The notes under the pieces: generated by a model
The model's database searches: none
Told to the model about the DNA's origin: nothing
Seen by the model: only the letters and a program-made list of their open reading frames with translations
Made by a program: the position numbers and the translations under genes
Shown here: positions 1-10,203 of the stretch, in pieces
Layout of the letters: each line of letters begins with the position of its first letter
How positions within the stretch are numbered: position 1 is the stretch's first letter
From: Balamuthia mandrillaris
Taxonomy: Eukaryota; Discosea; Longamoebia; Balamuthiidae
Assembly: GCA_031835245.1 (NCBI GenBank)
Contig: JAVKOQ010000625.1
Coordinates: 1-23,184 of the forward strand
Direction: 5' to 3'
Length of the DNA stretch: 23,184 nt

Positions 1-39
1 GTATTTTCTTAGAGTTATTACTCAAACTATTATCCTCAG

Positions 40-281
40 ATATTCACAACATAGCAAAGCACTACCGAGATCAACTTGGTCTGGTCGCTCTCCGTCTTGA
101 ATATAACGCTCGTAGAGGATATTATCTAAGCCTGCCCATCAGCTCAGGAAAGCCCCCCTCTTGTTTCATCCAGGTTTCCAAGAAAGGGAAAAAATGGCTT
201 TGTTCAAGCAAAGAGTTGATCTCGTACAACGCCCGATTGTCAGAAAGCATGAACGAAATTCTCCTTATGACAGACAGGTAT

Positions 282-322
<41 letters not shown>

Positions 323-2133
323 TTGTCGTTTATTGACCACTAACTGGTGTTACTCCTTAGGATAATCGAGGATTTGCTGCACAACATTCGGTACAGCTTG
401 GACAAATGTTTTGTAATGTTGTGCTAATTCTTTATCAGCAAGCACATAGGGTGCCTGTTCAAAGTGAGCGAGTCAATTGCTTTATTGGACATGCTTGCTT
501 CTTTTGCTACGTATGTGAGCGTGAGCCAAACATGCGGTAAGTCGTGGAATTGCTGTTTGTAAGGCATATTCCTGATTCCATTTTATAGTACGACCAGAGT
601 TCACCGATTCAGGTCCACTGGCAATAAAGCAAGGCCGTCATCCTATTGCTGAGAAGATATACTCAGACCCGTTCATTCCAGTACGCCCTTCCTTCCTCAT
701 ATTTCTTCAAGCATCCATTTCATCACGACTTTCTTGTTATAGAATGATTCCTATATGACGGAGGCTTCGAATGTAGCAATCGTGACCGGACCCAACATGG
801 TAATGCAAAGTTTTCAAACTCCCTAACGGTTAATGCAAAATTTTTCGATAACCGTTGATTTGTTTTGTTCTTGTGCAGTCAGGGAAATCGACATACCTCC
901 GGCAAGTTGCCCTGTTGACTGTTGTAGCACACATTGGTATATAATTGCTGTCTGTCTTTTTCTTCTCGTCATAACCTTGGCGAACAGGGTGTTACGTGCC
1001 TGCAAGCTTTGCTTCCTTTAGGCTTGTGGACCGATTATTCACAAGAATAGGCACCGGAGATAATATGGAAACTAACAGCAGGCATGTTGCGTCCTTCATA
1101 TGAAAAATATATTACTCTTACATTCGCTCACTTACTCTCACTCTCCCTCTCTCTTGCTCGCTCCTATACAGCACATTCATGGTGGAAATGAGAGAAACAG
1201 CTTTTATAGTGCAGGTACGGCTTCCGATGTAGCATTTTGTTTGCCCGTTTCTTTGAGAGTTGCTAATACCATCCGCTTTTTTTTCCTCTCAAAAGAATGC
1301 CACTGACAGAAGGTACTCTATTCTTCGTTTCCTTGGTTTTATGCTAACAAGTTGGCACAAGCTTGATCATAGTGGATGAATTAGGACGAGCCACAACCTA
1401 CCTCGATGGATTGTCCATTGCTTGGTAATCTCGCTTATACTTGAAAGCCATTCAACTTGAGTAACCATGTCATTTTTTCCCGCCATACAAATGAAGGGCG
1501 GTGAGCGAGTATTTGCTGTCAATGGAATGCTATGCCATCATTGCCACCCACTTTAACGTGCTTACCGGGTTGGCCTCCCTCTATCCCAACGTCAAGAACT
1601 ACCACCTGCAGGTGGAGCACACTCCCACCCACCCAAAGTTCATGTACACTCTTGTGGAAGGACCAACAAACGAAAATAAGTGCGTATTAATAGAATGGCG
1701 CAATTTTAATGCTCGCCATCTTCTAACTCTGTTGTGATATGTATAAGGTACGGTATCGAAATGGCGAGGATAGCAGGGTTGCCAACAGAAGTCATTTCGA
1801 TGGCCAAAGCTATGCAGGGAACTCTTGAGAAGAACAACCTCAACTTTCATCACTCAGAAGCTGCATCACAGGACGCTCAAACTACGTTTCAGTTAGCGCA
1901 GAGGCTTCTTCATCTCAAAACATCCACTTTGGTTCGTTACCAAGTATCTCTTTGCTCGCTGTACAAGCTGAACAAGCTAACAAACCACCCAAAAGGACGC
2001 AGAGCTTTTGAGGAAATACTTGCAAGACCTGAAGAACCGCTTTGTGAACTCGGCATCTATGACGGCCTCCATCCGTTCGCCCACAATCTGCAACAGCCTG
2101 CCCGATGTCGATGCTGATGTTTGTTGGCAATGA
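40..2133 (+). CDS. MSH4: MutS homolog MSH4, meiotic crossover factor (5' end outside the window)
   Basis: This is the 3' part of a spliced MutS-family gene. I place exons at 40-277, 361-390, 439-536, 589-680, 743-799, 879-936, 988-1081, 1172-1214, 1296-1312, 1362-1424, 1497-1679, 1748-1943 and 1996-2133; all phases agree and give about 434 residues to a TGA. The protein follows MSH4 closely: core/lever helices (YNARRGYYLSLP, ALLDMLASFA, VRPEFTD, AIKQGRHPI), Walker A GPNMSGKST split by an intron, signature STFMVEM, Walker B LIIVDE, H-loop ATHF, the MSH4-like LYPNVKNYHLQVEH, and the C-terminal helix LLRKYLQDLKNRF. MSH4 pairs with MSH5 as a clamp on meiotic recombination intermediates and does no mismatch repair. 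One oddity is the D-loop after Walker B, which reads GRATTYLDG where MutS proteins have GRGT. MSH4 rather than MSH2/3/5/6 is favoured by the LYPNV and C-terminal segments, recalled from memory rather than aligned. Confidence 0.9.
289..319 (+). repeat. (CT)n microsatellite in an MSH4 intron
   Basis: A nearly pure CT dinucleotide tract lies in the intron at 278-360, soon after its donor. The pyrimidine strand is the sense strand of the gene. Confidence 0.95.
1082..1171 (+). other. GC-AG intron in MSH4
   Basis: Reading frame and homology require the exon to end at 1081 (AAC AGC AG) and resume at 1172 (C ACA TTC ATG), giving NSSTFMVEM, the ABC-type signature of MutS proteins. The donor dinucleotide is then GC (AG|GCATGT) and the acceptor is CAG. 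The nearest GT, at 1086, would add four bases and break the signature. GC-AG introns are a known minor class handled by the major spliceosome. The intron contains a CTCACTCTC-rich pyrimidine stretch. Confidence 0.8.
1296..1312 (+). other. 17-nt microexon of MSH4
   Basis: This exon encodes NATDR plus two bases of the next Ser. It lies between AAG and GT splice sites and joins ...ETAFIVQ to SLIIVDELGR. The equivalent stretch of other MSH4 proteins is similar (about NANDKSLILIDELGR, from memory), so it is required for an intact ATPase domain. Flanking introns are 81 and 49 nt. Confidence 0.8.
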
Positions 2134-2746
2134 TGATGGGGGCAAAGCAACGGGTAAGCTAGTTGCGGAGGAGTAGGTGATGATGGTTGCCGTGATGCAG
2201 CACGGGCTGGCAGAGCTGTTTTTGGTGCTTTGGTGGGATTGAGGAAACCCCCCTGTTTGAAATGCGTCCCTGCTATTATGGGTGCGGAACGGGTGGCCAC
2301 GGAGGAAGAATGCATCTTCTGTGCGCTGCCCGCTGTTGCCTGGACACACGGTCGCGCCACCCCAGCCTTGCCCGAGTCACTTTGCCAAATAGCCCTCGTC
2401 AAGTCGCGGCAAACAAAAAGGAAGAAAAAAGAAGAAAGGAGAATAAGAAAGGCCGCCAGTTTCTTTTTGTTTTTTTGTAGCCTCTCTCTCTCCTCTCTCC
2501 GGTTGTTTTTTTTTTTTTTGGGCTGGTGGAATCGCCGCAGGTGAGAGGTTCCACCTAACCTTTCGGAACTTGTCGGCGAAAGAGGGGGATTTGTCGGTTG
2601 GTTTGAGAGAGAGGGGAAAACACTACACAACACAACAATTCAAAATCCAACCAACCAACCAAAGCCGTCCCCCACGCATAACTCCCTGCACCTGCTTCTT
2701 GGAAGAAACTTGGCTGAAAACGACAAACGGTGAGCGAAAGAAGACG

Positions 2747-2799
2747 GTATGTTGGCTTGTATGTTTTTTGGTGTATTGTATTTTTTTTATTTTAAACAG
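2747..2799 (+). other. Possible 5'-leader intron of the WNK gene
   Basis: A 53-nt segment starts with GTATGT, contains a T-rich tract and ends TTTAAACAG. Size and borders match the confirmed introns of the flanking genes. It is non-coding, so no reading frame can test it. Confidence 0.5.
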
Positions 2800-2958
2800 T
2801 GGGTGTTTGGTGGAGAAGCGGCGGAAGTTCCAGAAGAAGGCTTGGAAAAAAAATATCTCTGTCCAGCGCATAGGCAGCGCATATTTGAATTTGAAGATTG
2901 AACAACAACAATCATTTCGACGGAATAAGAGGAGGAGTGTGTCTCATCGAACGTAAAA

Positions 2959-3006
2959 GTAAGCTTTTCTGCTGCTGACTTTGACCAAAAGTACTCTCCC
3001 AAACAG
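2959..3006 (+). other. Possible second 5'-leader intron of the WNK gene
   Basis: A 48-nt segment starts with the strong donor GTAAGC and ends CCCAAACAG, with GCTGAC as a possible branch site. Its length equals the shortest confirmed MSH4 intron (391-438). It lies about 155 nt before the WNK start codon. This is inference from splice signals only. Confidence 0.5.
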
Positions 3007-3160
3007 TTACATCGGATTTTTGCAAGTTGATCACATTTTTGCTTGCTGGATGTGAAATATTTGGCGTGTGCCTGCTACTTTGAAGGAGAGAATACCCCCA
3101 ACGCTTTGCAAGCACACCACAAACGAACGGGCTTTGAAAGAAGTTGTTTTGCTTTGTTAA

Positions 3161-3344
3161 ATGGAAGACCATGACACGCCTCAGGAGACTGATGCTAGTG
3201 GAAGATACATTCGCTTTGGGGAGCTACTGGGCGCTGGCGCCGCCAAGACAGTATATCCTGATTTTCTTTTGCTTCCCTTATGCTACTCCTCCCTCTTCGC
3301 TTCCTGCCTCTCTCTGTCTCTCTGTGTCTCTGTCTCTGTCTCTG

Positions 3345-3385
<41 letters not shown>

Positions 3386-4489
3386 ACTCTTCTCACTCTT
3401 TCCTCCTCTTTTCTCTTCTTCTTGTTCTTTCTTCTCCTCCCATTATCTGCTTCCTTCTCCTTTCCGTCGAAAAAGTATTTTGTATAAAACCTTGACGCTA
3501 CCGCACTTATAAAGCCATAGACAGAGATGAAGGCATAGAAGTAGCCTGGAATCAAATGAAACTTGACCGCTCAGCGGTGGACTTTAAAAAGCTCTACAGC
3601 GAAGTGGAGATCTTGAAGAGTTTACACCATCCTCACATCATCGAGTTTTATCACGCTTGGGTTGATGAGAAGAAAGCTCAATTGGTGTTCATAACAGAGT
3701 GTATGACCTCTGGCAGCCTCAAAGAGTATGTTTTGTCCCTCCCTCTCTCTTATCCGTGTTTAACACGTTCTTCTATATCTGTTCCTATCAGCTTCATTCG
3801 GAAGGCAAAGAGCGTGAAGCTGAAAGTAATTAAGAGCTGGTGCATCCAGATACTGGATGGCCTTGTATACCTACACACTCGAAACCCGCCTATCATTCAT
3901 AGGGACATCAAGTGTGACAACATATTCATCAATGGCAGTCGAGGAGAGCTGAAGATAGGGGACCTTGGGCTTGCCACCGTTAAAAGGAGAAATAATGCTT
4001 ACAGCGTCATTGGTACCCCCTTTTTTGCAGTTATAGTTCCTGTCGCTGAGGTTACTAACAGTTCATATTTATGGGAACAAGGAACTCCCGAGTTTATGGC
4101 CCCCGAGTTTTATGAGGAGCGCTACAGCGAGAAAGTTGATATTTGGGCGTTCGGTTTGTGTGTACTGGAGATGGTAACTCAAGAGTATCCCTATTCCGAA
4201 TGCGAGAATGCAGCACAAGTATTCAAGAAAGTTTCGTCGGTAAACTATTTCTTCTTTCTCGTTTGGATGTTTGAGTTACAATCTAACTCTGATACAAAAA
4301 GGGAGCCAAGCCTGACTCATTAAATAAGATAAAAGATCCCGAGGTGCTCGAGTTTCTCAACTTATGCTTGGAAACAGATCCTAGCAAACGCCCTTCTGCT
4401 GTGGAGCTTCGTCATTCCTCTTTCTTTTCGGAGGAGTCCATGAATTCGGATAACTCTAATAGAGCTGTTGAACTCTGTACCTATTCTAT

Positions 4490-4532
<43 letters not shown>

Positions 4533-6717
4533 TCTCCCTCTCTCAGGTTTTTGTGATAATTCTTAACCTTTTGTATCGGAGTTGGGGGACCTCCAAGCTC
4601 GTTTGCAAGTGTTATCAAACGGCCATCCGGGCCTCTTGTACGACACGACTTTGTGGTGGACGATCTTGCACCTGAGAAATCAACGATGATCGAGATGCTC
4701 CCACAGCGAGAGCAGATAGCGTCCTTTTACGATCGCCCACAGATATTCAAGGTGCGAATACCGGGAGAAGAAAGCCCGGAAGAGGTCACCCATATCCCTT
4801 TGGTGGAATTACCTCTCTCCTCGTCGCCCTCCTCTCCCGCACAGCTCTCCAGTTCACCAACAACTGGTGGTTTTTCGGTTCTTTCTACTATTGTTCCTCC
4901 TTCAAACAGTAGTAACAGCCTGCCCACCACCGCTCGCTCCACTGGGGATGACATTGCTCCTGTAACAGCAAAGAGAGATGAGGAATTTCCTGAAGGGCTA
5001 GAGCTCATATCCCAACTTCTCGCCCCGTCACTACCGGAGTCCGTCCCCAAAGAGGACAGCCAAGACACTTCTTCTGAGTGCAGCACTGGTTCTGATGCAC
5101 ACTCAGACAGAGTGGAAGTACTGCTTGTGCACATGGGAGAAAGCGAGACGGTTAGGTTTAAGCTCAAACTGCACGTGAGAGGTTTGATCTTTCTAAAATA
5201 TTATTGCAATCATACCTTGCATACTGAATAATCCTTGCAGGAGAATGGCAAGACCTCCTGTTCGACTTTAACCTGAAACAAGACACAGCAGCGGACGTAG
5301 CTGCAGAGATGGGAAAGGAATTCCTTTTGACAGCAGAGTTTCAAGAAGAGATTGCACTTCACATTCAAGAAAAAGGTTTTTTTTTCCGGTTTGATGCCTC
5401 TGTTTAATGCGCGTCTCATCTGCTTTGTTTTTTGGTACAGTGGATGAGGCGTTGATGGCACGAACTCCTCGTAGCCCAACCCTAGATTCCTCCACAAAAG
5501 AAGGTACAGCGGCTCAGCAATGGGTGGAACCAGCGCCTTCAACGGATAGATCCATTGCAGGTGTTGTGGGTAGTAGTGCAGCCATAGAAATCCCTCGTCT
5601 TGCCACCACATTCGATGAGCAACGCAGGGCTGTGATCGCACCCAAAACGGCGAAGATTGCAACGTCACCTCGTCGATCCTCCACAACCAGCCTCAACGAG
5701 CGACTCAAGCGACATTACCAACGTACAGATGAAGAAGCGCAAGGCAGTGGGGCAGCGGAACTGATCTCTTCTCGTCGGCACTCTGCTGAACTCTCCCAAA
5801 AAAGAGTATCCCTTGTTCTGGACTCTACGGATGGTTTCGACAAAGAGGAAGGTCCTTACAGCTGGGCCGACTTTAGCGACGAGAGAGTCTCCACCCGCAA
5901 GAATAGTGCTACGTATAATGGGAACCACCTCAATGGGACTGCCACCATCACCGCTTCCTCCGTTAGCTCTTTTACTCCACAGTTTGACCTCGGCGAGGAG
6001 TCCAACTTTGAGGAAATGGAGAAACGTCACCTCACCGAGAGACTAAATCTTCACAGCCAATTGGAACGGGAGCTAACCGAGTTAGAAGAACGCCAAGCCC
6101 AAATGCGCAGGCAATTGGAGGAACAGCTGGAGGAAGAGCGTCGTCGAGTCATCAGTCAACAAAACGAAGCCCGACAGCGGCTGGAGCGACTCCACCAGCA
6201 AGAAACCAACAACCTCCAACAACGCAGGCACCAACAACTGGATATGTTGCGATCTCGCATCGGATCTGTGCCGGAACCCGTATCCTCCGGTTCTTCAATG
6301 TTTGTTTCCTCTTTCTCCGCTCCAACAACCACTACCACACCTTCAGCAGCATCAACTACCATCAATACCACCACAACCACTTCGACTACCACCACAACCG
6401 CCAACAGCAACACCAACATCAATACCAATGCCACCACAACCAACAAGCCGGCTTCCTCATTCAACGAATTATTTATGAAGTCTTTGGAAGGCTTCGCTGA
6501 GTCCTCTCATTCCCGTAAAATGGCAATGCCGACGGCAGCATCTCCCTCCTCCTGCTCATCTCCCTCCCTCTTTGCCCTTTCCTCCACCAACAGCAATAAT
6601 AACAACCTAAGAAAAAGCGGACCTTCGTCTACGCCCTCTTCTCCACCTCTCACCCGTTCCACCAACGCCAACATCAATGCCATTAGCGGCGATTATCCTC
6701 TCCTACAGTTTCTTTAG
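3161..6717 (+). CDS. WNK (with-no-lysine) Ser/Thr protein kinase with OSR1_C domain
   Basis: Eight exons (3161-3252, 3507-3725, 3792-4012, 4082-4239, 4302-4476, 4582-5181, 5241-5375, 5441-6717) give 958 residues. The kinase domain spans about 14-275. WNK hallmarks are clear: the catalytic Lys sits in the glycine loop ([10 protein letters not shown]29), Asn46 replaces the usual beta-3 Lys (EVAWNQ), then come [11 protein letters not shown] in place of DFG at about 161, and an activation loop ending [12 protein letters not shown] whose Ser175 matches the WNK1 autophosphorylation site. A Ser/Thr/Pro-rich linker follows, then an OSR1_C (autoinhibitory, PF2-like) domain at about 465-535 (VRFKLKLHV...[20 protein letters not shown]), a coiled coil at about 723-803, and an Asn/Thr/Ser-rich tail. 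The kinase core most resembles plant WNKs. WNKs generally sense osmotic stress and chloride and control ion transport; the substrate here is unknown. The exon 5/6 junction (4477-4581) is the least certain splice. Confidence 0.92.
3253..3506 (+). other. Probable U12-type AT-AC intron in the WNK gene
   Basis: No GT-AG pair joins KTV to [14 protein letters not shown] here. An intron starting ATATCCTG and ending CCGCAC does so exactly: GT|T TAT AAA GCC ATA GAC reads VYKAID. The donor matches the U12 AT-AC consensus ATATCCTT at 7 of 8 positions. CCTTGAC at 3490-3496 matches the U12 branch site CCTTRAC, with the branch A at 3495, 11 nt before the intron end, inside the usual U12 window. The intron (254 nt) also carries a long (CT)n tract. 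Confidence 0.88.
3308..3381 (+). repeat. (CT)n / TCTG microsatellite inside the WNK AT-AC intron
   Basis: A CTCTGT/CTCTGC-type imperfect repeat grades into a pure CT tract (about 3349-3381). The pyrimidine strand is the sense strand. Confidence 0.9.
4493..4545 (+). repeat. (CT)n microsatellite in a WNK intron
   Basis: A CT tract with a few CCCT interruptions lies inside the intron at 4477-4581. It is read as pyrimidine on the sense strand and lies upstream of the proposed acceptor. Confidence 0.92.
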
Positions 6718-6934
6718 CGGAACATATTCCTTGCTTTTCCACTTGTTTTGTATACAAAAAAAAAAAGTGTCGTCCTGATATTTTGCTTAAGAGGCAGGGA
6801 TGTGGTGGCGATGGGCGGGCGATTCAAAGCGTCGTAGTCCCGTCGCTCGACCACACTCTCTGGTGTGAGATTTCTCACCCGTGTTATTGTTGTTATAAAT
6901 AGTATTTTCAAGGATAAAAGCAAAAGATAGTTGA

Positions 6935-9900
6935 TCAGGACTTTTCCAGTTCGGCATGGATCCAAGTACTCCAACGGCGATAGTCTATGTTTTGTTTCTT
7001 GGCTTGCTCATAGAGGGCATACACGTTTTTGTTGCACACTTTGCCCGCATACGATAGGTTCAACTTTATGCCTATTGCCAAACTAAAGAACAATCTGTTT
7101 GTGTGTTTTTAGTTAAATGGTTAAGGATAGCTTTGGAGAAGGGAAGGTGAGAGGAGAGAGGATACTCTTGCTTGACTCGTTCGAACTCCGTGGCAGAGGA
7201 ACCACCCGCTTGCTGTTTGGAAGTGTTGGAAAGTTGCTGTTTTAGGTTTGTGTGGGCTTGTTTCACGCTTTCTAGCTCTTGCTGTTGGTGAGACAGTGTT
7301 TCCTCCAGCGATTTTATCTGTTGTTTGTAGTCCTGCTCCATCCGCTCCATCTATAGATCGGCGTCCAAAAGGCAGCACAGAACAGTCTAGTGAGTACTAT
7401 ATTTGAACATGCAGAGAGAAAGGAGAGGAGAGAAAGAGAGCAGGAGTGATGCTCTTGGATGAATCCTGACCTCCTTGGTAAGCAATGAATTTTGTGTTTT
7501 GAGAGTTTGCACCATATCGTTCTGTTCCAGTTCAGCAATGCGAGCCTTGAGCGATTTCACATGTTTTTCCTTCTCCTCCAGTAATTGGGTTGTTCTCTGC
7601 AATGAAAGTATCAGAACCTCTTCACTTGAGCAGAGAAATAGGATAAATAAACAAATACCTTGAGGTCAACGGACAAGAGGATATTTTTTCCTTCATACTT
7701 TCTCTTCAAAGTTTCCAGATCTTTGCTCATCTTAACAAGCTCCTCCTCTTTGAGAGACAATTCCACGGCCAAGTGCTGAGCACCTAGTGATTTTCTGCCT
7801 CTCCGAACGGGAGTGGTCTTGTTGCTATGTTCCTTTTCTTCGGTGTCATTCTCTTCACCTCCCTCTGTTTCAGGAAACTCCTCCTCATCTACCTCCTCCA
7901 TGAAGCGCTTCTTCATTGAAACCATCATTGCTGTCTCCTTCTCCATTTCTTCCATCAACTCGCTAACCGACTTTTCTAGAGCTTCCTTCTCGCTTTCTAA
8001 AGAAGATACCTTCAGCTGTTCGTCCATTAGAGTGAATTTCAATTCCATTAACTGTTCCTCTTGCCTCATTTTCTCTTCCTCTATCTCTTCTCTGGCTTTC
8101 CTCTCCTCCTCCAACTCAGCTTTTAACCGTTTAACTTGCTGTTCTAATACTGCTTTTGGCGCCACTTTGACATCAAATACATCGTCGTCTGCATTAATAG
8201 CGCTATTGTGAACGCGCATGTGTTCTTGTACCAGTCCCGCGGGGCTGTCTTTTAGGCGTTCGAAGAATTGAGTCTTCTCACGGATTGCCTCCTCAGCTGA
8301 TAATAGTTTTTCACTCAACGTTCTGAGCTCCATTCCGCCCATGTCCAAACGCTTGAGCTCCTGATTTATAAAGGCAAAGATCAGCCACAAGAGAGAGAGA
8401 GAGAGAGAGAGCGGGAGCGAGAGAGGTTGAGAGGGTAGTAGCGGATCCGTACAGCTTCCCAGCTTTCAGTTACGCCGCTCTCCCAGTCAGGGGCGCCATT
8501 TTCGGTAGAAGCAGAAGCATCTGTAGCATTCTGACCATTGGTATGGCCTGGAGTGGGAGGCAAAGGTGTATCGCTGTTCGAGTGTGCCACTTCCAACTGC
8601 TTTTGCTTCAAGCAGATGATGGCTTCTGCTTGGCTAAGTCTTGTATTTGCTTCTTCGAGCTGCTTGGCTAGGGCGTCGCGTTCCCGAGTGAGGCGCTCGA
8701 CGACAGCACTTTCCTTTTTACTGTCTAGGGTTTCCTTCTCTCGCTCGCTCTCTTCTCCGCTCTCAGTCAGCTGAGCCACCATAGCCTCAGACCGCAGCAG
8801 CTCCAGCTCCTTTTCAGAGAGGGTCTGTCTAAGAGCGCTCTCCCTCTGCAATGCCTCATCCAGTGCCTCTTTGGTTTCTTTCAGCCGTAAACGAAGCTCC
8901 AACACCCTTTGTCCTGCTGTTTTTTTCTTTTTGGATCGACTGCCTTCTCCCTCTTGTTTGTTCTGCTTCTCTGTCCCTTCTTTATCTTCTGCTTCTATTT
9001 CTTCTTCTTCTTCTCCTTCCTCGCCTTCCTCCTCTCCGCTTTCCAGCAGCTGGGTCTGCTGTCTTAAGGAAGCAATAAGTTTGGCATAACTTTCTGCTTC
9101 CGCGAGGTGCTGCTGTTGTTGAGCCTCAACCCGCTCTTCCAGCCCACATAGCTCCTGCTTCAAACTTAGAAGTTGCCGTGTCACTGCCGCCAGCTCCTCC
9201 TCTTTCCTCCTCAGTGCTTTCCTTAGCCTTCTTTCCTCCTGCTTGTTTCCTCCAGTATCACTGTTGTGTTCATCATCGCCGCTGCTTGTCTCTCCCTCGT
9301 CGTCAACGTCTTGTTCATAACCACCGTCTTCCTCTTCCTCATCACCATTCGCCTCCAGAGTAGCGGTCCCCACCAGTTCGTCCTCGGAGAGGATATCGGA
9401 ATGACGGCGCCGCCCTAATGCTGGGCTGGTGGGCATCGATGAAGAGGAAGCGGTTGGCGTTCCTTCTAAAGAGGCCACAAGAAGGCTTGGCAGGTCCTTT
9501 CGTGGAAGGTGTTGTACATCTGGGGAATGCATCTCAGTGCCTGAAACGTCACTGTCGCCATTTCCACTCAATTGAAGCCGTTCGGTCCTCTTTTCAGCAG
9601 CAGCCAACCAGTTCTGTAGGCCATGCACCCAGTACTTGAGTTCTGTGTCGCTCGCCGCCCAAAGCGAAAATGTTCTGTTTGGGGTCACCACTTCAAAGCC
9701 TCCACCCCCACCCCTTGCTCCTTTCTTGTTGCCTTTGTTGCTGCCTTCTTCCTCGCTTGCGGCGGCATGGTCGTTGTTGGAGAGGGCAGGGCCGCTGGTA
9801 GGCCGAACCTCTGTGATTTGAGAGCAGGGGATGAAACCTTGCGGCTCTGCGCCTTGGTTTTCTTGCTTGTAGTAGTAGAGCTTGTTGCCCCTTTGTTTGA

Positions 9901-10060
9901 ACCAACGCCGCTTCCATGCTCTCAGCCCCTTAACTCCTTGCTTTTGCAGCCAACCCTCCAACGGGGGAGCCGCCAGCGCTGGCACTTCTCCCTTTGCAGA
10001 GGCTCCTGTCTGAAGCTCAGCCATTTGTGGAGTGGCTGAGTCACCTTCTCCTCCTTCCAT
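6935..10060 (-). CDS. PH-domain, coiled-coil-rich protein (unnamed)
   Basis: Five exons on the minus strand (10060-8453, 8360-7659, 7596-7471, 7350-7166, 7094-6935) give 926 residues. The first ATG in the open frame (10060) is used. Residues about 33-155 form a PH domain: LEGWLQKQG, RRWFKQRGNKLYYYK, FEVVTPNRTFSLWAASDTE and a C-terminal helix with the expected Trp (LKYWVHGLQNWL). A Ser/Gly-rich insertion of about 30 residues interrupts it (about 88-120). The rest is long charged coiled coil broken by acidic stretches; the last exon ends in a compact segment (NVYALYEQAKKQN...WSTWIHAELEKS). PH domains usually bind phosphoinositides or proteins, so a membrane-linked scaffold or tether is plausible, but that is inference. 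I do not recognise an ortholog. The gene converges with WNK and diverges from the NEDD1-like gene. Confidence 0.85.
7095..7165 (-). other. Probable U12-type GT-AG intron in the PH/coiled-coil gene
   Basis: On the minus strand this 71-nt intron begins GTATCCTCT (U12 donor consensus GTATCCTTT, 8 of 9) and contains TCCTTAAC, an exact match to the U12 branch-site core. It ends ACACAAACAG with no pyrimidine tract before the acceptor, unlike the U2-type introns nearby. The splice restores the frame (CAA GA|A TTG TTC TTT). The branch A lies about 26 nt from the AG, somewhat longer than typical for U12 introns, so confidence is lower than for the WNK intron. Confidence 0.75.
8394..8411 (-). repeat. 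Short (CT)n tract in intron 1 of the PH/coiled-coil gene
   Basis: The plus strand reads (GA)n, so the sense strand of this minus-strand gene reads (CT)n. It lies inside the intron 8361-8452. Confidence 0.9.
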
Positions 10061-10107
10061 TAATGGTTGTCTCAAGCAAGTAGTCACAGGGTACCTTGGT
10101 TGGAGTT

Positions 10108-10138
10108 AGCTGACTGACTGACAGACTGACTGACTGAC
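10108..10138 (+). repeat. GACT tetranucleotide tandem repeat
   Basis: The motif CTGA/GACT repeats about seven times with one imperfect unit, just upstream (minus sense) of the PH/coiled-coil start codon. Confidence 0.9.
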
Positions 10139-10203
10139 GGGATGTGCAATAGGTTTTGCTTGCTTGGGGAGAGGAGGGGAAACGCAGTGCCCCAATATTT
10201 CCT

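Larger units (their letters stand above)
2134..3160. other. Intergenic region and WNK 5' leader
   Basis: No supportable protein gene lies between the MSH4 stop and the WNK start. The stretch holds a likely MSH4 3' UTR, a T-rich run at 2507-2520, a CCAA tandem repeat near 2648-2660, and two intron-like segments (2747-2799 and 2959-3006) that suggest a spliced WNK leader. Open frames here (for example one of 218 codons on the minus strand that runs back into MSH4 exons) are low-complexity K/R/F/S strings without recognisable domains. I saw no AATAAA signal after MSH4. Confidence 0.6.

Noticed and set aside
823-1021. Small open frames across MSH4 introns and exons on both strands
   Set aside because: These are shadows of the spliced MSH4 frame, which is fixed by Walker A and YVPASFASFR homology.
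1977-2633. Minus-strand open frame of 218 codons opposite the end of MSH4
   Set aside because: It is the antisense of confirmed MSH4 exons followed by low-complexity Lys/Arg/Phe/Ser sequence, with no domain.
4477-4581. Third U12-type intron in WNK
   Set aside because: A branch-like TTCTTAAC lies 15 nt before the acceptor, but the donor GTACCTATT does not fit the U12 consensus.
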